A stretch of 64,000 nucleotides of DNA from NCBI GenBank assembly GCA_965212525.1, contig CBDBVC010000059.1, forward strand, positions 167,276-231,275. Direction: 5' to 3'. The DNA comes from SZUA-38 sp965212525. GTDB lineage: Bacteria > Pseudomonadota > Gammaproteobacteria > Xanthomonadales > SZUA-38. The notes below the pieces were generated by a model. It was not told where the DNA came from. It did not search any database and worked only from the letters and a program-made list of their open reading frames with translations. A program made the position numbers and the translations under genes. Positions 26,739 to 37,511 of this stretch are shown here, one piece after another; within the stretch, counting starts at the first letter, position 1; every line of letters begins with the position of its first letter.

Positions 26739-27875
26739 TCAGTCATCTGGTGTCTGTTCGCTGTCTGCGCGCCGGGTCTCAGTGACCACTGCCTTGTTTT
26801 CGATGGGCCTGTTCACCGTCGCTGTCACCGGAGTCTGCAGGCTGATGTCATACTGCCGAGATACATGATCGGCCGCGCGGTTGATGGCAAAGAATGCAGG
26901 CCGCAGACGATAGAAGTTGTTGATGGTGTAGAACAGGCGCCAGGTGATGGCGTGATCGCCATTGTCGGCAATTTCGGCAACTGGATCGACATTCTCATTG
27001 ATGGCGCCGTCAATGGTACAGGCCTGTTTCCACACATCGGTCAGCATGGCAATGACCGTGTCGGCATCGTGCTCATAACCAATATTGAAATCGACGTACT
27101 GGCGCAGGCCCGCCTTGCCGCAACTGCTGAGCAGATCAATGCGTACCTCACGCAGCTGCCGATTGGGGATGACGATGGTATGGCCGGTGACCAGATCCTT
27201 GAAGGTGGTTTCTATCAGAGTCGTGCGCAAGGAGATGGCCAGCAGGTCCAGTTTATCGATGCGAATGACCGAGCCCGGTTCCAGGTTGTTGTTGTAGAGC
27301 AGGATCAGGCCATTGATCAGATCAGGCAACCAGACATCCTTGGTGAAAAACAGAATCAGCACCATGGCTCCGAGAACGCTGGTGCTGTTGAGCAGGTTTT
27401 CCATGTCCCAGATCGACAGGATCGAGAGAATGACCAGAATCACCAGTGTCACCATCAGCAGGATGGTGAACACTTCGGACTTGTAGGTCTGGTAGCGAAT
27501 TTCCTGTTCAGCGACCGTCTTGACGCGTCCGTATCGCTTGATCAGCAGAGCATGGCCGATGATGTAGACCACATAACTGATGATCACGGTCAGACCCGTC
27601 ATCGAGATTCGATTGAGCGGATCACAGCTGGCGTCTTCATCCTTGCAGAAGATGGACTCGACCGGTGTCAGAATCGACACCATGTAAAGTGTCAGCAGGA
27701 TGATGGCCAGTCCGCGGAACACGAACAGCCCCGAGCCCTTGCCCTGATGGCCCGTCAGACGGCTGATCAGGTGCATCAGGGGAGCGGCAAACATGACCAG
27801 TACCAGATTGCTGCTGATGATGGTCCAGTCAAACGGTGTCAGTTGTGCAATGGTTTCGGTCCACCGCTCGGGCAT
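26739..27875 (-). CDS. MscS-family mechanosensitive channel
   Basis: About 378 residues with five predicted membrane helices (within residues 15-200) and a C-terminal cytoplasmic MscS-type beta and alpha/beta domain. The pore-lining helix and following strand are seen as SVLGAMVLILFFTKDVWLPDLINGL. The beta domain reads PGSVIRIDKLDLLAISLRTTLIET, with IPNRQL as the usual MscS beta-domain end. The ATG at 27875 (MPERW) has GGGAGAGAAG upstream and is chosen over a GTG at 27890. It is followed at 2 bp by cmoA, an uncommon partner. Confidence 0.85.
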   Translation of the reverse strand: MPERWTETIAQLTPFDWTIISSNLVLVMFAAPLMHLISRLTGHQGKGSGLFVFRGLAIILLTLYMVSILTPVESIFCKDEDASCDPLNRISMTGLTVIISYVVYIIGHALLIKRYGRVKTVAEQEIRYQTYKSEVFTILLMVTLVILVILSILSIWDMENLLNSTSVLGAMVLILFFTKDVWLPDLINGLILLYNNNLEPGSVIRIDKLDLLAISLRTTLIETTFKDLVTGHTIVIPNRQLREVRIDLLSSCGKAGLRQYVDFNIGYEHDADTVIAMLTDVWKQACTIDGAINENVDPVAEIADNGDHAITWRLFYTINNFYRLRPAFFAINRAADHVSRQYDISLQTPVTATVNRPIENKAVVTETRRADSEQTPDD

Positions 27876-27943
27876 TCTTCTCTCCCTCACATCAGAGGTT
27901 CACAGTATATGCGACGCGAGGGTCAGGATCACCCTTGATCGCC

Positions 27944-27971
27944 TTGACAGCACATCAGACGGGCGTGTAAA
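27944..27971 (+). promoter_or_regulatory. possible sigma-70 promoter for the GbsR-like regulator gene
   Basis: TTGACA at 27944-27949 and TGTAAA at 27966-27971, 16 bp apart, lie about 90 bp upstream of the regulator start in the divergent gap. This is only a consensus match. Confidence 0.3.
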
Positions 27972-28061
27972 TCGGACCAAATCATGGCAATTTCATTTGT
28001 TTCTGTCATTTCCGAAAGAAAAGACATAAACTGCCTCTGAACATATTCAGGAAACAGGTCC

Positions 28062-28652
28062 ATGACTCAAGCGGTGACCGAACAGCACACAGAAACAGCC
28101 AATGAACTGACACCTGCCGTGCAGCAGTTTGTCCTGCACTGGGGCGAGATGGGCACCCGCTGGGGGGTCAATCGAACCGTCGCCCAGATTCATGCCCTGT
28201 TGTACCTGTCAGTCAATCCGGTCTGCGCCGATGAAATCGTACTGACACTCAAGGTGGCCCGCTCCAATGTCAGCAACAGCCTGAATGAATTGCTCAAGAT
28301 GGGCATGATTCACCGTACCCACAAACTGGGTGACCGACGAGACCACTATGTCGCCGTCAGCGATATCTGGGAACTGTTCTCGATCGTGACGGCAGAGCGC
28401 AAGAAGCGCGAGATAGACCCGACACTGGAGATGCTCAGGCACTGTGTGGCCGAACTGCAGGATGACGGTGAGACGCGCGGGGTCACACGCAGGCGTATCC
28501 AGGAAATGTATGAGTTTCTCGACAACATGTCGAACTGGTACGAGCAGGTGGCTCGATTGCCACGCAAGACACTCAAGACGCTGATCGGACTCGGATCTGG
28601 CATTGCCGGACTGGTGGGCAAGGTCAGTAAAGCCGGAAAGTCCGGCGAATAA
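28062..28652 (+). CDS. GbsR/MarR-family transcriptional regulator
   Basis: A 196-residue DNA-binding protein of the GbsR branch of the MarR superfamily. The winged helix-turn-helix spans about residues 25-105, with GRWGVNRTVAQIHALLYLS-like entry (here TRWGVNRTVAQIHALLYL) and LKVARSNVSNSLNELLKMG as the recognition region. The C-terminal part is helical. GbsR relatives sense choline or other ligands in osmoprotection, but no such genes are near. It is divergent from the mscS-like gene, which may hint at osmotic control, but that is inference. Its stop overlaps a possible start of rlmKL. Confidence 0.85.
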   Translation: MTQAVTEQHTETANELTPAVQQFVLHWGEMGTRWGVNRTVAQIHALLYLSVNPVCADEIVLTLKVARSNVSNSLNELLKMGMIHRTHKLGDRRDHYVAVSDIWELFSIVTAERKKREIDPTLEMLRHCVAELQDDGETRGVTRRRIQEMYEFLDNMSNWYEQVARLPRKTLKTLIGLGSGIAGLVGKVSKAGKSGE

Positions 28653-28678
28653 TGCCAGACGGCAAAGCTGATCAGATC

Positions 28679-30799
28679 ATGAGCACCTATTTCGCGACAT
28701 GCCCCAAGGGCATTGAATCCCTCCTGCGCCGGGAAATTGAATCGATTGGCGCGGCTGACTGCGTTGAAACCGTTGCCGGTGTTTCTTTCACGGGCAGTAT
28801 CGAGACGGCCATGCGAGTGTGTCTGTGGTCGCGACTGGCCAGCCGTATCCGTCTGACACTGGCTGAAGGTGAGGTTGAGACGCCGGATGATCTGTATCAG
28901 CTGACACGTCAGCTGGACTGGTCAGAACACATGAACCCGGACAGCACATTTGCCGTGCAGGCAACTGTTTCTGCCAATCGTTCATTCACCGACAGCCGCT
29001 TTGCGGCACTGAAGGTGAAGGATGCCATCGCAGACCAGTTCAGGGAAAAGACCGGTCAGCGTCCCTCGATCGAACGCAAGCACCCGGATATTCAGTGTTT
29101 TACACATATTCGCAAGACTCACGCGGTCATTGGTCTGGATCTGTGCGCAAGAAGCCTGCATCACCGCGGCTATCGTGCTGCAGCCAGTGAGGCACCGCTG
29201 CGAGAAAATCTGGCTGCTGCCATGCTGCTGCTGGCCGACTGGCCGTCGATGGCGGCACAGGGGGCATCGCTGGTCGATCCCATGTGTGGATCAGGCACGC
29301 TGCTGGTTGAAGCCGTGCTGATGGCCGCCGACATTGCACCCGGACTGATCTGGGCGCGTCGCGACCGCTTTGGCTGGAAAGGCTGGCAGGATGATATCTG
29401 GTCGCGACTGATCGACGAGGCTCTGGATCGAAAGTCGGTTGGCCTGCAGCAGCTGGACAACACCTTCATCGGCGTCGACATTGATGAAAAAACGCTGGAC
29501 ATCGCGCGTAAGAGCACTGATTTTGCAGGCCTGCATCGCTACATTGAATACCATCACGGTGGCAGTGGTGAGGCAGGGGGATTCAGCAGCGGAAAAACCG
29601 GACTGGTGATCACCAATCCACCCTATGGAGAACGATTGTCAGAGCAGTCCGTACTGCATGATCTCTATCTGAATCTGGGCAAGACCATGCAGGCCGGCTT
29701 TGCTGCGTGGCGCTTTTCGATCATTGCGGCAGATCCCCACCTGTGTCGGGTCTTTCCATTCGGCTTGATCGACCAGCACACGCTCTACAACGGACCACTG
29801 CAATGCCGGTTGATGAATTTCGAGGTGCCGGAAACACCACGAGATGTCTCGGAGGCCACAGGCATGCTGGTCAATCGACTGCAGAAGAACCGCAAGAAAC
29901 TGCGCAAGTACCTCAACAGCAACGCCATCGAAGCCTATCGGCTCTATGATGCCGACATGCCTGAGTTCGCCGCAGCCATCGATCTGTATGGTGATCACAT
30001 CCACATCCAGGAATATCAGGCACCGGCCAGTATTCCGGAGGCCGTCACCCGTCAGCGACTGGCCGATATCGTTCGTGCAGTCGATGTGGTATTCGAGCCA
30101 GGGCCAGGCGCCATTGTCGTCAAGCAGCGTTCGCGACAACGCGGCAAGTCGCAGTACCAGAAACATGACAGTGAAGAGCGGGGCTTCTGGATCAGGGAAT
30201 ATGGCCTTCGTTTCAGGATTCAGTTGCAGTCATATCTGGATACCGGTCTGTTTCTGGATCATCGAGAAACGCGTCGCTGGATCCGATCGATCAGCAATGA
30301 CAGAAAGTTTCTCAACCTGTTCTGTTATACCGCCAGCGTGACCGTTCATGCAGCTGCCGGCGGTGCCACGGCCAGTGTCAGTGTGGATCTGTCGAACACC
30401 TATCTGGACTGGGCCAGGACCAACATGGCTGCCAATGATGTCTCCACCAGACGGCATCGTCTGGAACGGGCCGACTGCATGCAATGGATACGGGACACCG
30501 ACGAGGTCTTCGACCTGATTTTCATCGACCCACCCACGTTTTCCAATTCCAAGCGCATGGATCATGTGTTCGATGTTCAGCGCGACCATGTCAAATTACT
30601 CGGCTATGCCATCGCCAGGCTGGCCGAAGGCGGTGAGATTGTGTTTTCCACCAATTTCAGGAAGTTCAAGCTGGAGCTGGAGAAATTGAAAGGCGTTGAG
30701 GTCGAGGAAATCACACACCGAACGGTGCCACCCGATTTCAGACAGAAGCCGCCTCATCGTTGCTGGCATATCAGGAAACGGGACGGTAACGACGGCTAA
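28679..30799 (+). CDS. rlmL: bifunctional 23S rRNA methyltransferase RlmKL
   Basis: A fused rRNA methyltransferase, about 706 residues from the ATG at 28679, whose N-terminus MSTYFATCPKGIESLLRREI aligns with E. coli RlmL. A start at 28652 (TAATG overlap with the regulator) would add nine residues and cannot be excluded. It has a THUMP domain (about 40-150), an RlmL domain making m2G2445 (NPPYGERL, DPMCGSGTLLVEA), and an RlmK domain making m7G2069 (NLFCYTASVTVHAA, DPPTFSNSKR). The fused form is standard in gammaproteobacteria. Confidence 0.94.
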   Translation: MSTYFATCPKGIESLLRREIESIGAADCVETVAGVSFTGSIETAMRVCLWSRLASRIRLTLAEGEVETPDDLYQLTRQLDWSEHMNPDSTFAVQATVSANRSFTDSRFAALKVKDAIADQFREKTGQRPSIERKHPDIQCFTHIRKTHAVIGLDLCARSLHHRGYRAAASEAPLRENLAAAMLLLADWPSMAAQGASLVDPMCGSGTLLVEAVLMAADIAPGLIWARRDRFGWKGWQDDIWSRLIDEALDRKSVGLQQLDNTFIGVDIDEKTLDIARKSTDFAGLHRYIEYHHGGSGEAGGFSSGKTGLVITNPPYGERLSEQSVLHDLYLNLGKTMQAGFAAWRFSIIAADPHLCRVFPFGLIDQHTLYNGPLQCRLMNFEVPETPRDVSEATGMLVNRLQKNRKKLRKYLNSNAIEAYRLYDADMPEFAAAIDLYGDHIHIQEYQAPASIPEAVTRQRLADIVRAVDVVFEPGPGAIVVKQRSRQRGKSQYQKHDSEERGFWIREYGLRFRIQLQSYLDTGLFLDHRETRRWIRSISNDRKFLNLFCYTASVTVHAAAGGATASVSVDLSNTYLDWARTNMAANDVSTRRHRLERADCMQWIRDTDEVFDLIFIDPPTFSNSKRMDHVFDVQRDHVKLLGYAIARLAEGGEIVFSTNFRKFKLELEKLKGVEVEEITHRTVPPDFRQKPPHRCWHIRKRDGNDG

Positions 30800-30884
30800 G
30801 GCATCTTGATTCATTTCTGGTGGTTCAGCCTGTATTCAGTTGACAGTGGCTAATCTGGTGTCACTTTTACAGGAGACCGATGCC

Positions 30885-31328
30885 ATGAAACCAAGAAAAC
30901 TGATGCTCATTCTGATGGCTACCGTGATCAGTGGACTGTTGTCATCGCCTGTACTGGCAGGGAACAGGCACTACAACGACCACGGTTACTCGCACCAGAA
31001 ACACTATAACGGCGGCTACCGCTACAAGAACAGGCACTATAACGGCCACCGCAAGCATTATCGCAAGCACTACCGCAAGCATTACAAGCCGTTCAACTAT
31101 TACCATAATGACTACAGACGTCATTACCGCTACAACAAGCATTATTACAAGCCGCGTTACTACAAGCCGCGCTATTACAAGCCACGCTATTACGGCTATC
31201 AAAGCGGCTATCAGGGTGTGCAGCATTATCATGTGAATGATCCACTGCTGCGAGTGCTGGATGCCGAGCGCTACGGCTACTGTGAACCCCATGGCGGCTA
31301 CTTCCTGTGGAGTGATTACAACTACTGA
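30885..31328 (+). CDS. secreted His/Tyr/Lys/Arg-rich low-complexity protein
   Basis: A 147-residue exported protein with no recognised domain. A signal peptide (MKPRKLMLILMATVISGLLS, cut near SPVLAG) precedes an extremely biased basic region of about 90 residues. That region is built from short repeats such as HRKHYRKHYRKHYK and YYKPRYYKPRYYKPRYYG. The C-terminal 35 residues are ordinary, with one Cys (YGYCEPHGGYFLW). Metal binding or a structural or adhesive role is conceivable from composition only. The ATG at 30885 has AGGAGA upstream. A terminator follows the gene. Confidence 0.7.
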   Translation: MKPRKLMLILMATVISGLLSSPVLAGNRHYNDHGYSHQKHYNGGYRYKNRHYNGHRKHYRKHYRKHYKPFNYYHNDYRRHYRYNKHYYKPRYYKPRYYKPRYYGYQSGYQGVQHYHVNDPLLRVLDAERYGYCEPHGGYFLWSDYNY

Positions 31329-31354
31329 TTCTCGATGAGATCAATCGAACCAGA

Positions 31355-31380
31355 AGGGCGCCAATTGGTGCCCTTTTTTG
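31355..31380 (+). terminator. rho-independent terminator after the His/Tyr-rich gene
   Basis: AAGGGC and GCCCTT, extended by a CCAATTGG core, form a compact hairpin followed by TTTTTT. It lies about 27 bp past the stop. Confidence 0.85.
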
Positions 31381-31489
31381 ATTCCGGTCATATTGATTCA
31401 ACAATTGTTTACAATTTCAGTCGCTTGGAAAAATCGCGTTCTGCTAGTATTGAGGCGCGTTGGTGGATGACTGCATCACGAGGAAAGCC

Positions 31490-32017
31490 ATGCAAGCAGC
31501 CACCGAAAACAGAACCGTACCCCAGATTCTGGAGATACGGGACAGGAAGAAAGCACACACCCTGATCAGGGTGCTTGATGTATTGTCTGAACACGCTGTG
31601 CCCGTCTCGGCGTGCCGGTGCATCCATCTCGATGGGCATGCCGCCATGCTCATATTCATAGAGCCATCTTTCCCTGAACACAGTCATATCGAACAGACAC
31701 TGGCCAGCAAGCTAGGCGATGACGTTCGCTTCAGGTTCAGCGATTGCCTGGAAGAACTGGGCACGGGCACACGTCGCCGGACTGTTGAAATTCAGGGTGA
31801 AGAGTCCGAGGGTGTGGCCAAGTGGGTGCTCGAACAATTCAGGGAACACCGCATCGATATTGATCAGGTATTCATGGAGTCGACCGATGGTCACCTGAAT
31901 ACTCGCGAGTTCGTTGCCAGTATAACCATAAACCCGTCACCGCACGTCACGGAAAAGGAACTGTTCGACACCTTGTTCGACATCGCCAGTGAGCGCGGAT
32001 TGTCGATCAATTTTTAG
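31490..32017 (+). CDS. ACT-like two-domain protein (GcvR-like)
   Basis: A 175-residue cytoplasmic protein of uncertain family. Two halves of similar strand-helix pattern are seen (about 18-85 and 95-175), with HTLIRVLDVLSEHAVPVSACRC and the later FREHRIDIDQVFMES. This layout resembles tandem ACT domains, as in the glycine cleavage regulator GcvR. The start at 31490 (MQAATENRTV) is preferred because GAGGAAAG lies just upstream. No neighbour suggests a pathway. The assignment is tentative. Confidence 0.5.
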   Translation: MQAATENRTVPQILEIRDRKKAHTLIRVLDVLSEHAVPVSACRCIHLDGHAAMLIFIEPSFPEHSHIEQTLASKLGDDVRFRFSDCLEELGTGTRRRTVEIQGEESEGVAKWVLEQFREHRIDIDQVFMESTDGHLNTREFVASITINPSPHVTEKELFDTLFDIASERGLSINF

Positions 32018-32201
32018 GGTCGTGTCTGCGAGAACGGCATGTGAATAATTGTAAAACTGCACCCGGAATACATGACGTTGCATCAAATGAGCGTAGACTG
32101 ACAATGTCGACTCTCCTGTTTATGAGGCGTGTGCTGGGTGGGGGCCCTACATCTGCTTTTTGCTGATGTATACAAACGAAAAAAACAGGAAAGAGGAAGC
32201 G

Positions 32202-35200
32202 ATGATTCGTAAAATACTCATAGCGTGTACGCTACTGCTGATTTGTGGCCAGGCTCTGGCCCAGGGTACTCAGACCTTCACCAAGACACTGCTCACACCG
32301 CAGAATATACAGCGTGGTGATCCGGTGAATTACCGTTTCGATTTTTCCTGTTCCAGCCTGACGGCGGACTGTGGGATGCTCAGCATTACCGACACGCTGC
32401 CGCCCGATCTTGAGCTGGTGACCTGTCCGGTGGCGCTCGGGTTTACGATCATGTGTGCCGGCAACACCGTGGATATCGTCAAGGACACCACATTCCTCGA
32501 TGGAGATATCTTCGCACTCAGCCTCAATGCACGGGCCCGCGTGGAAGCAACCCAGGGTGTGCCCATTGTCAACATGGCAACTTCAACCATCACGCTGGGA
32601 CCGGGTGGTAATCCGGACATGACAACTGACAGTGCCGACCCAGTCACTGTTGAAGATCCGAATGCCAACTATATTGTGCGAAAGACCAGAACGAGCCCGG
32701 CTGATCCATTGATGCCGGCAGCAGACACGGATATAGAATACCGTGTGTCGCTATGTGCCGTCAGCGGCATCGACAACACCGATCTGAATTCTGCCATGCT
32801 GGTCGATACCTACACCCCGGGTGCAACCGTGGTCTTCACCGACGGTGGTATCGATAACGGCACCACCATCACCTGGGATCTGGGTGATATCGATCTCACG
32901 GCACTGTACGCCGGTCAGAATACCAGCAGCGAACAATGCGTCAGTCGCACTGTGGTACTGTTCTTCCCTTCAGGTGCCTTTCCGCTGACCACACCCATTC
33001 CCAATACCGTGATGGGATCAGGTATACCGGCAGAAGGCCCGGGTACCGGCTTCCCGCCGGGTAACGAGACCGCGACTGTTCCCGACGTGATTTCGCCGCC
33101 CACGCCCGGCGTCAATATCAGCAAATCGGCCGATGACGTCCTCGGTGGACCGGGCGGTGGTCCGCTCGACTGGGGATTGAGTGCCAATATCAATGGCTCC
33201 AACGTGCCCGTGACCGATCTGACAATATACGAGTCCATTCCACAGCTACCCGCCGGGTCGTTCCCGCTGGATTTCACCAGCGGCCAGTGGAATTCACCCA
33301 GCAATTCCCAGGGCACCAGTCAGGTGGTGGCCACCATTTCGACATCCACCACAGCGATTGCCGGTTCAAACTCGACCGACTGTGCACTGGTGGCGGCCTA
33401 TGATCCCCCGCTTGCGACGGCCATAGTCAGTCCGGGTAGCCCGATCACCTTCCCGCTGGTGGGCAACGAGACCTGTATACGCTGGCAGTTCAGTGACATC
33501 TCCGCACTGCCATCCGCCCCGGCCGTGCCGCGTGGCTGGCAGTTCACCACCTCGCCGCGTTTCCGACTCGACACGGCCGCGGTCGCCGGTCCGTACCCGA
33601 TCTCGGTTGAAAACTGCCTGGTGGGCAGTTTCGATGACAGCGGCATTCAGACCGATGGTCCGAGCTGTTCCTCGGCCAATATTGAAGACCCGACACCGGC
33701 GATCAATGCCAGCAAGAATCGCCTCAGTCCCGCCGGCAACGTACAGCCCGGCCAGGACGTGCAATACCGGCTGACCTTCACACACGTCAATTCCAGCTCG
33801 ACCGGGCCAACCTTTGATCCGATCATTACGGACCTGTTGCCGCCTGAAATGGAATTTGTCAGCTGGGATGCCTACAACTTTGGCGGTGGTGCGCAGCCAC
33901 CACCGAATCTCGAGGTGATTCCGAATTTTGCCGGATCACGAACCCTGCTTCGCTTCAGCTGGGCCACGCCGGCACTGCCGGGCTCGCTGCAGATCGACGG
34001 CAGTCCGGGCATGGACAATTCGGCCTCATTTGACGAATCCATCGCAGACGGTGACATGCCGCAGATGGAAATTACGGTTCGCGTGCTTGACGGCACGCCG
34101 CCGGGTAGTTTCACCAATGAAGTGGCGTTTTTCGATTTCAGCCCGATTGCACCGACCTGTAACAGCACCGGCAACGAGGGTGGTCTGTTCGATCTGAACG
34201 ACAACGGCATGAACATGGATGACTATTGCAGTGGTACCGATGGTGTGACGGTGATCCAGGCCGCCGTGCTTGGCGGTCAGAAGTTCGTTCGCGGCGACAT
34301 GGACCCAACCCGTCCCAATGTCGATGATCCGACCATTGACCCGATGGTGGTTGACAGCTTCTGTGAAGGTGCACCGAACGGTTTCACCCGCTTCCCCTGT
34401 GTTGCACAGACCGATCACGATGGCCAGTTCGAGTACGAGATTCGCCTCGTTAATTCCGGCAATGTGCCGCTGACGGATTATATCCTCTACGATGTGCTGC
34501 CCGATGTTGGTGATACCGGTGTCGGTCCGGCGCTGCAGGGTTCGATGCGTGACTCCACCTGGCGTCCCGTCATCAATGGACCGGTTGCCTTCCTCAATGG
34601 ATTCCTGATCGACGGCATCACGCCGTTCAACCCGGCGTTCACCGTTGAATACACAACGGCAGCCAACCCGTGCCGCAACGAACTATCGGACACGCCGCCA
34701 TTCCCGGCCGGCTGCAGCAATACCTATCAGCCCTTCGGCGCCATTGCGGATCCAACAACGATCACGGGCTTCAGAATCCAGATTGCCTACCCGGGGCCTC
34801 AGTTCTGGCCCGCCGGTGCGACAGTCAATTTCATGGTTCCAATGGATGCGCCACCCGATGCACCGCCCAGCATTCCCGGCAATGCCTCATTCTTCAACCC
34901 GGCCTGGAACTCCTTCGGTCACCGTGCCACAGATCAGATCCCGGGCATTCGTCTCCCGGCGGCCGAACCGCGCAAGGTGGGCATCATCCTGCCACCAGCC
35001 TATCGTCTCGGTAACCTTGTCTGGTTTGATGCCAATCGAAATGGCCTGGCGGAATCCGGCGAGCCGGGTATCGCCAACGTGATGGTCGAGGCACGAATCG
35101 ATGACGATGGCACGGCCGGACCAAGTGCCGGTGACACCGTGGTCGACAGTCAGATGACCGACGTCAATGGCAAGTACCTGTTCAGCAATCTCGATGCAGG

Positions 35201-37505
35201 CACCTACTATGTGCTGATCCCGGCCGGACAGGATGGGGCCGGGCTGCCGCTGGAGGATCTGCTGCAAACCGATGTCGGTGAGGAAGCAACCCCCGACAGT
35301 GACGGTGACAATAATGACAATGGTGTGATCGTTGTCGCTGGCCTCGGGCTGGCATCGGGCAACGTGACCCTGGGTCCACTGGACGTGGAACCCACCAATG
35401 AAGTGGATCGTGTCGGTGGCCCAGATGATGACAATGATCTGTATCCGGATGAGCTCTCCAATGTGACGGTTGATTTCGGTTACTGGCGTCCATTCAGTCT
35501 GGGTAACCGAGTCTGGCTCGATGACGGTGCCGGCACGCCCATGGGCAGTGGATTCAACAACGGTCTGCGTGAAGCCACAGAGATGGGCATTGATGGGATT
35601 ACAGTGAACTTGCTTGATGGCAGCGGTGCCGCATTCGATACCGACCCACTTACCCCGGGAACCCAGAATTCAACCGTCACGGCCAATGGTGGCTACTATC
35701 TGTTCGACAACCTGCCTGCAGGTAATTTCCGTGTCGAACTGGATCTGACGGGTGGTTTTGAAAACCTCGAATCCAGTACCGGTGCCAACGGCAACGTGAA
35801 CATGTTCGAACCCGGCGCCGACCCGGAAAATGGCACTGATGATGACGACAATGGCACGCGAATTGACACCATGACCATACGCAGTGCCGTGGTCACACTG
35901 GCGACCGTGGACATGCCCAACGAGCCGGTGATGGAAGCCGATCTGGACGCCTCGCTGGCCAATCCGCAGGGCACCGATACCGACGGCAATCCGATTCCGG
36001 ACATCCAGGGCAACATGACCGTGGATTTCGGTCTGTTTGAAACCTACAGCCTGGGCAACCGGGTCTGGTTTGATGAAAACAATTCGGGCACCATCGACGG
36101 CGAAGCCGGTATCGATGGCGTCACCGTTAGAATTTTCGAGGACTTCAATACCGACACGGTTCCGGATGGCCCTGAAATTGCCACCGACACCACAGCCGGT
36201 GGTGGCTATTACCGCTTTGACAACCTGCGTACCGGTGATTACATCGTTGAGGTCGTGATTCCGGCCGGTACCCGCAGTTCGGATCCCGATGCCGGTGATC
36301 CCGATGCCGATGTCGATGAGGACGATGACAATGGCGTGGTGGTCGATCTGATCGCCGGAACGGTGCGTGCCAACCCTGTCACGCTCGGGCCAATGGGTAG
36401 TGAACCTGTTGCAGATAACGAGGACGGCCCGGGTGATCCAGGTACGGTTGATGATCATTCCAACCTGACGGTCGATTTCGGATTCGTACCCATCTACAGC
36501 CTGGGCAATCGCGTCTGGCTGGATGATGACAATTCCGGTGATATCAACGGCGAGGCAGGTATCGACGGCATTACCGTCAATCTCTATCTCGATAATAATG
36601 ATGACGGCACACCCGACGGTGGTGTGATCGACACCACGGTCACGGCAAACGGCGGCTATTACCGCTTTGACAACCTGCTGGCCGACACCTACATCGTGGA
36701 ATCTGCCATTCCGCTCAATCTGTACAGCAGTACGCCCGACGCCGGTGACCCCGACATGGATGCGGACGACTCGGATGACAATGGCGTCATCGTCTTGCCT
36801 GGTTTCGTGCGCAGCAACCCGGTCACTCTGGGCCCCGGTACGGTTGAACCCACGCTCGAACCCGATCTGGGTCCCGGCGACCAGGGCTCAATTGACGCAC
36901 GCGCCAACATGACGGTTGACTTCGGTTTCACACCGCCGGTGAGCATCGGATCAACGGTATTCCTGGATCCCGAAAACAACGGTGTACAGGACGGTGGCGG
37001 TACCAACCCCGGTATTGCCAATGTGACCGTGGAGTTGTGGTCAACCGGCGCTGACGGCATGATCGGTGGCGGCGATGACAGCATGGCCGGCATGCAGCTG
37101 ACCAGCGGTGCGGGTGACTACTTCTTCGACAATCTGGTGCCAGGCAACTATTACGTGCAACTCCCGGCCAGTAATTTTGGCGCCGGCCAGCCACTGGAGT
37201 TCATCCGGTTGTCTTCGGTGCCCACCAGTGCGGCCGACGATCAGACCGATGGCGATGACAATGGCACCCAGGCCGGTGGCATCGGCACGCTGATCCAGTC
37301 TGCCGTGATCAACCTCAATGTGGGTCAGGAAGTGGACGATACCGTCGAGACCTTCCAGGGTGGCACTCAGGACAACGCGGCCATCGCCAGCGAGGACTCG
37401 GGCGACATGACCATCGATTTCGGTCTCATTCCCGTGGTTGATGTGGTCGCTATTGGTTCTACCGTGTTCGAGGACCCGAACAATTCGGGCAACCAGGACG
37501 GCGGC
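32202..37505 (+). CDS. large secreted surface protein with DUF11-like and SdrD B-type repeats, truncated
   Basis: At least 1,768 residues before the reading frame leaves its own gene. A signal peptide (MIRKILIACTLLLICGQALA) starts at ATG 32202, after GAGGAAG. The first 900 residues contain DUF11-like beta domains (for example PGQDVQYRLTFTHVNSSST). From about 35,008 five complete SdrD B-like domains follow, each opening with LGN.VW.D or IGSTVF.D and containing GGYYRFDNL, with acidic Ca-binding-like DPDADVDEDDDNG segments. A sixth domain begins near 37,449 and is cut at the chimeric junction near 37,505. The remaining in-frame codons to 37,727 are mreC read backward. The anchor or secretion signal is missing. 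Confidence 0.85.
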
Positions 37506-37511
37506 GCGGAT
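37497..37511. other. chimeric junction between gamma- and alphaproteobacterial DNA
   Basis: A rightward surface-protein gene and a leftward mreC are both broken here in mid-domain, head on. The sixth SdrD B-like domain stops after NNSGNQDGG and MreC stops after VGERSA. The join lies in GGCGGCGCGG. Confidence 0.8.

Noticed and set aside
26865..27938. 357-codon open frame antisense to the MscS-like gene
   Set aside because: Product is Asp/Gln/His-rich, typical of an antisense reading; no start signal.
32149..32167. Small hairpin ACATCTGC-TTTTT-GCTGATGT upstream of the SdrD-B gene as a riboswitch or terminator
   Set aside because: One mismatch, short stem and no T-run; too weak to support a function.
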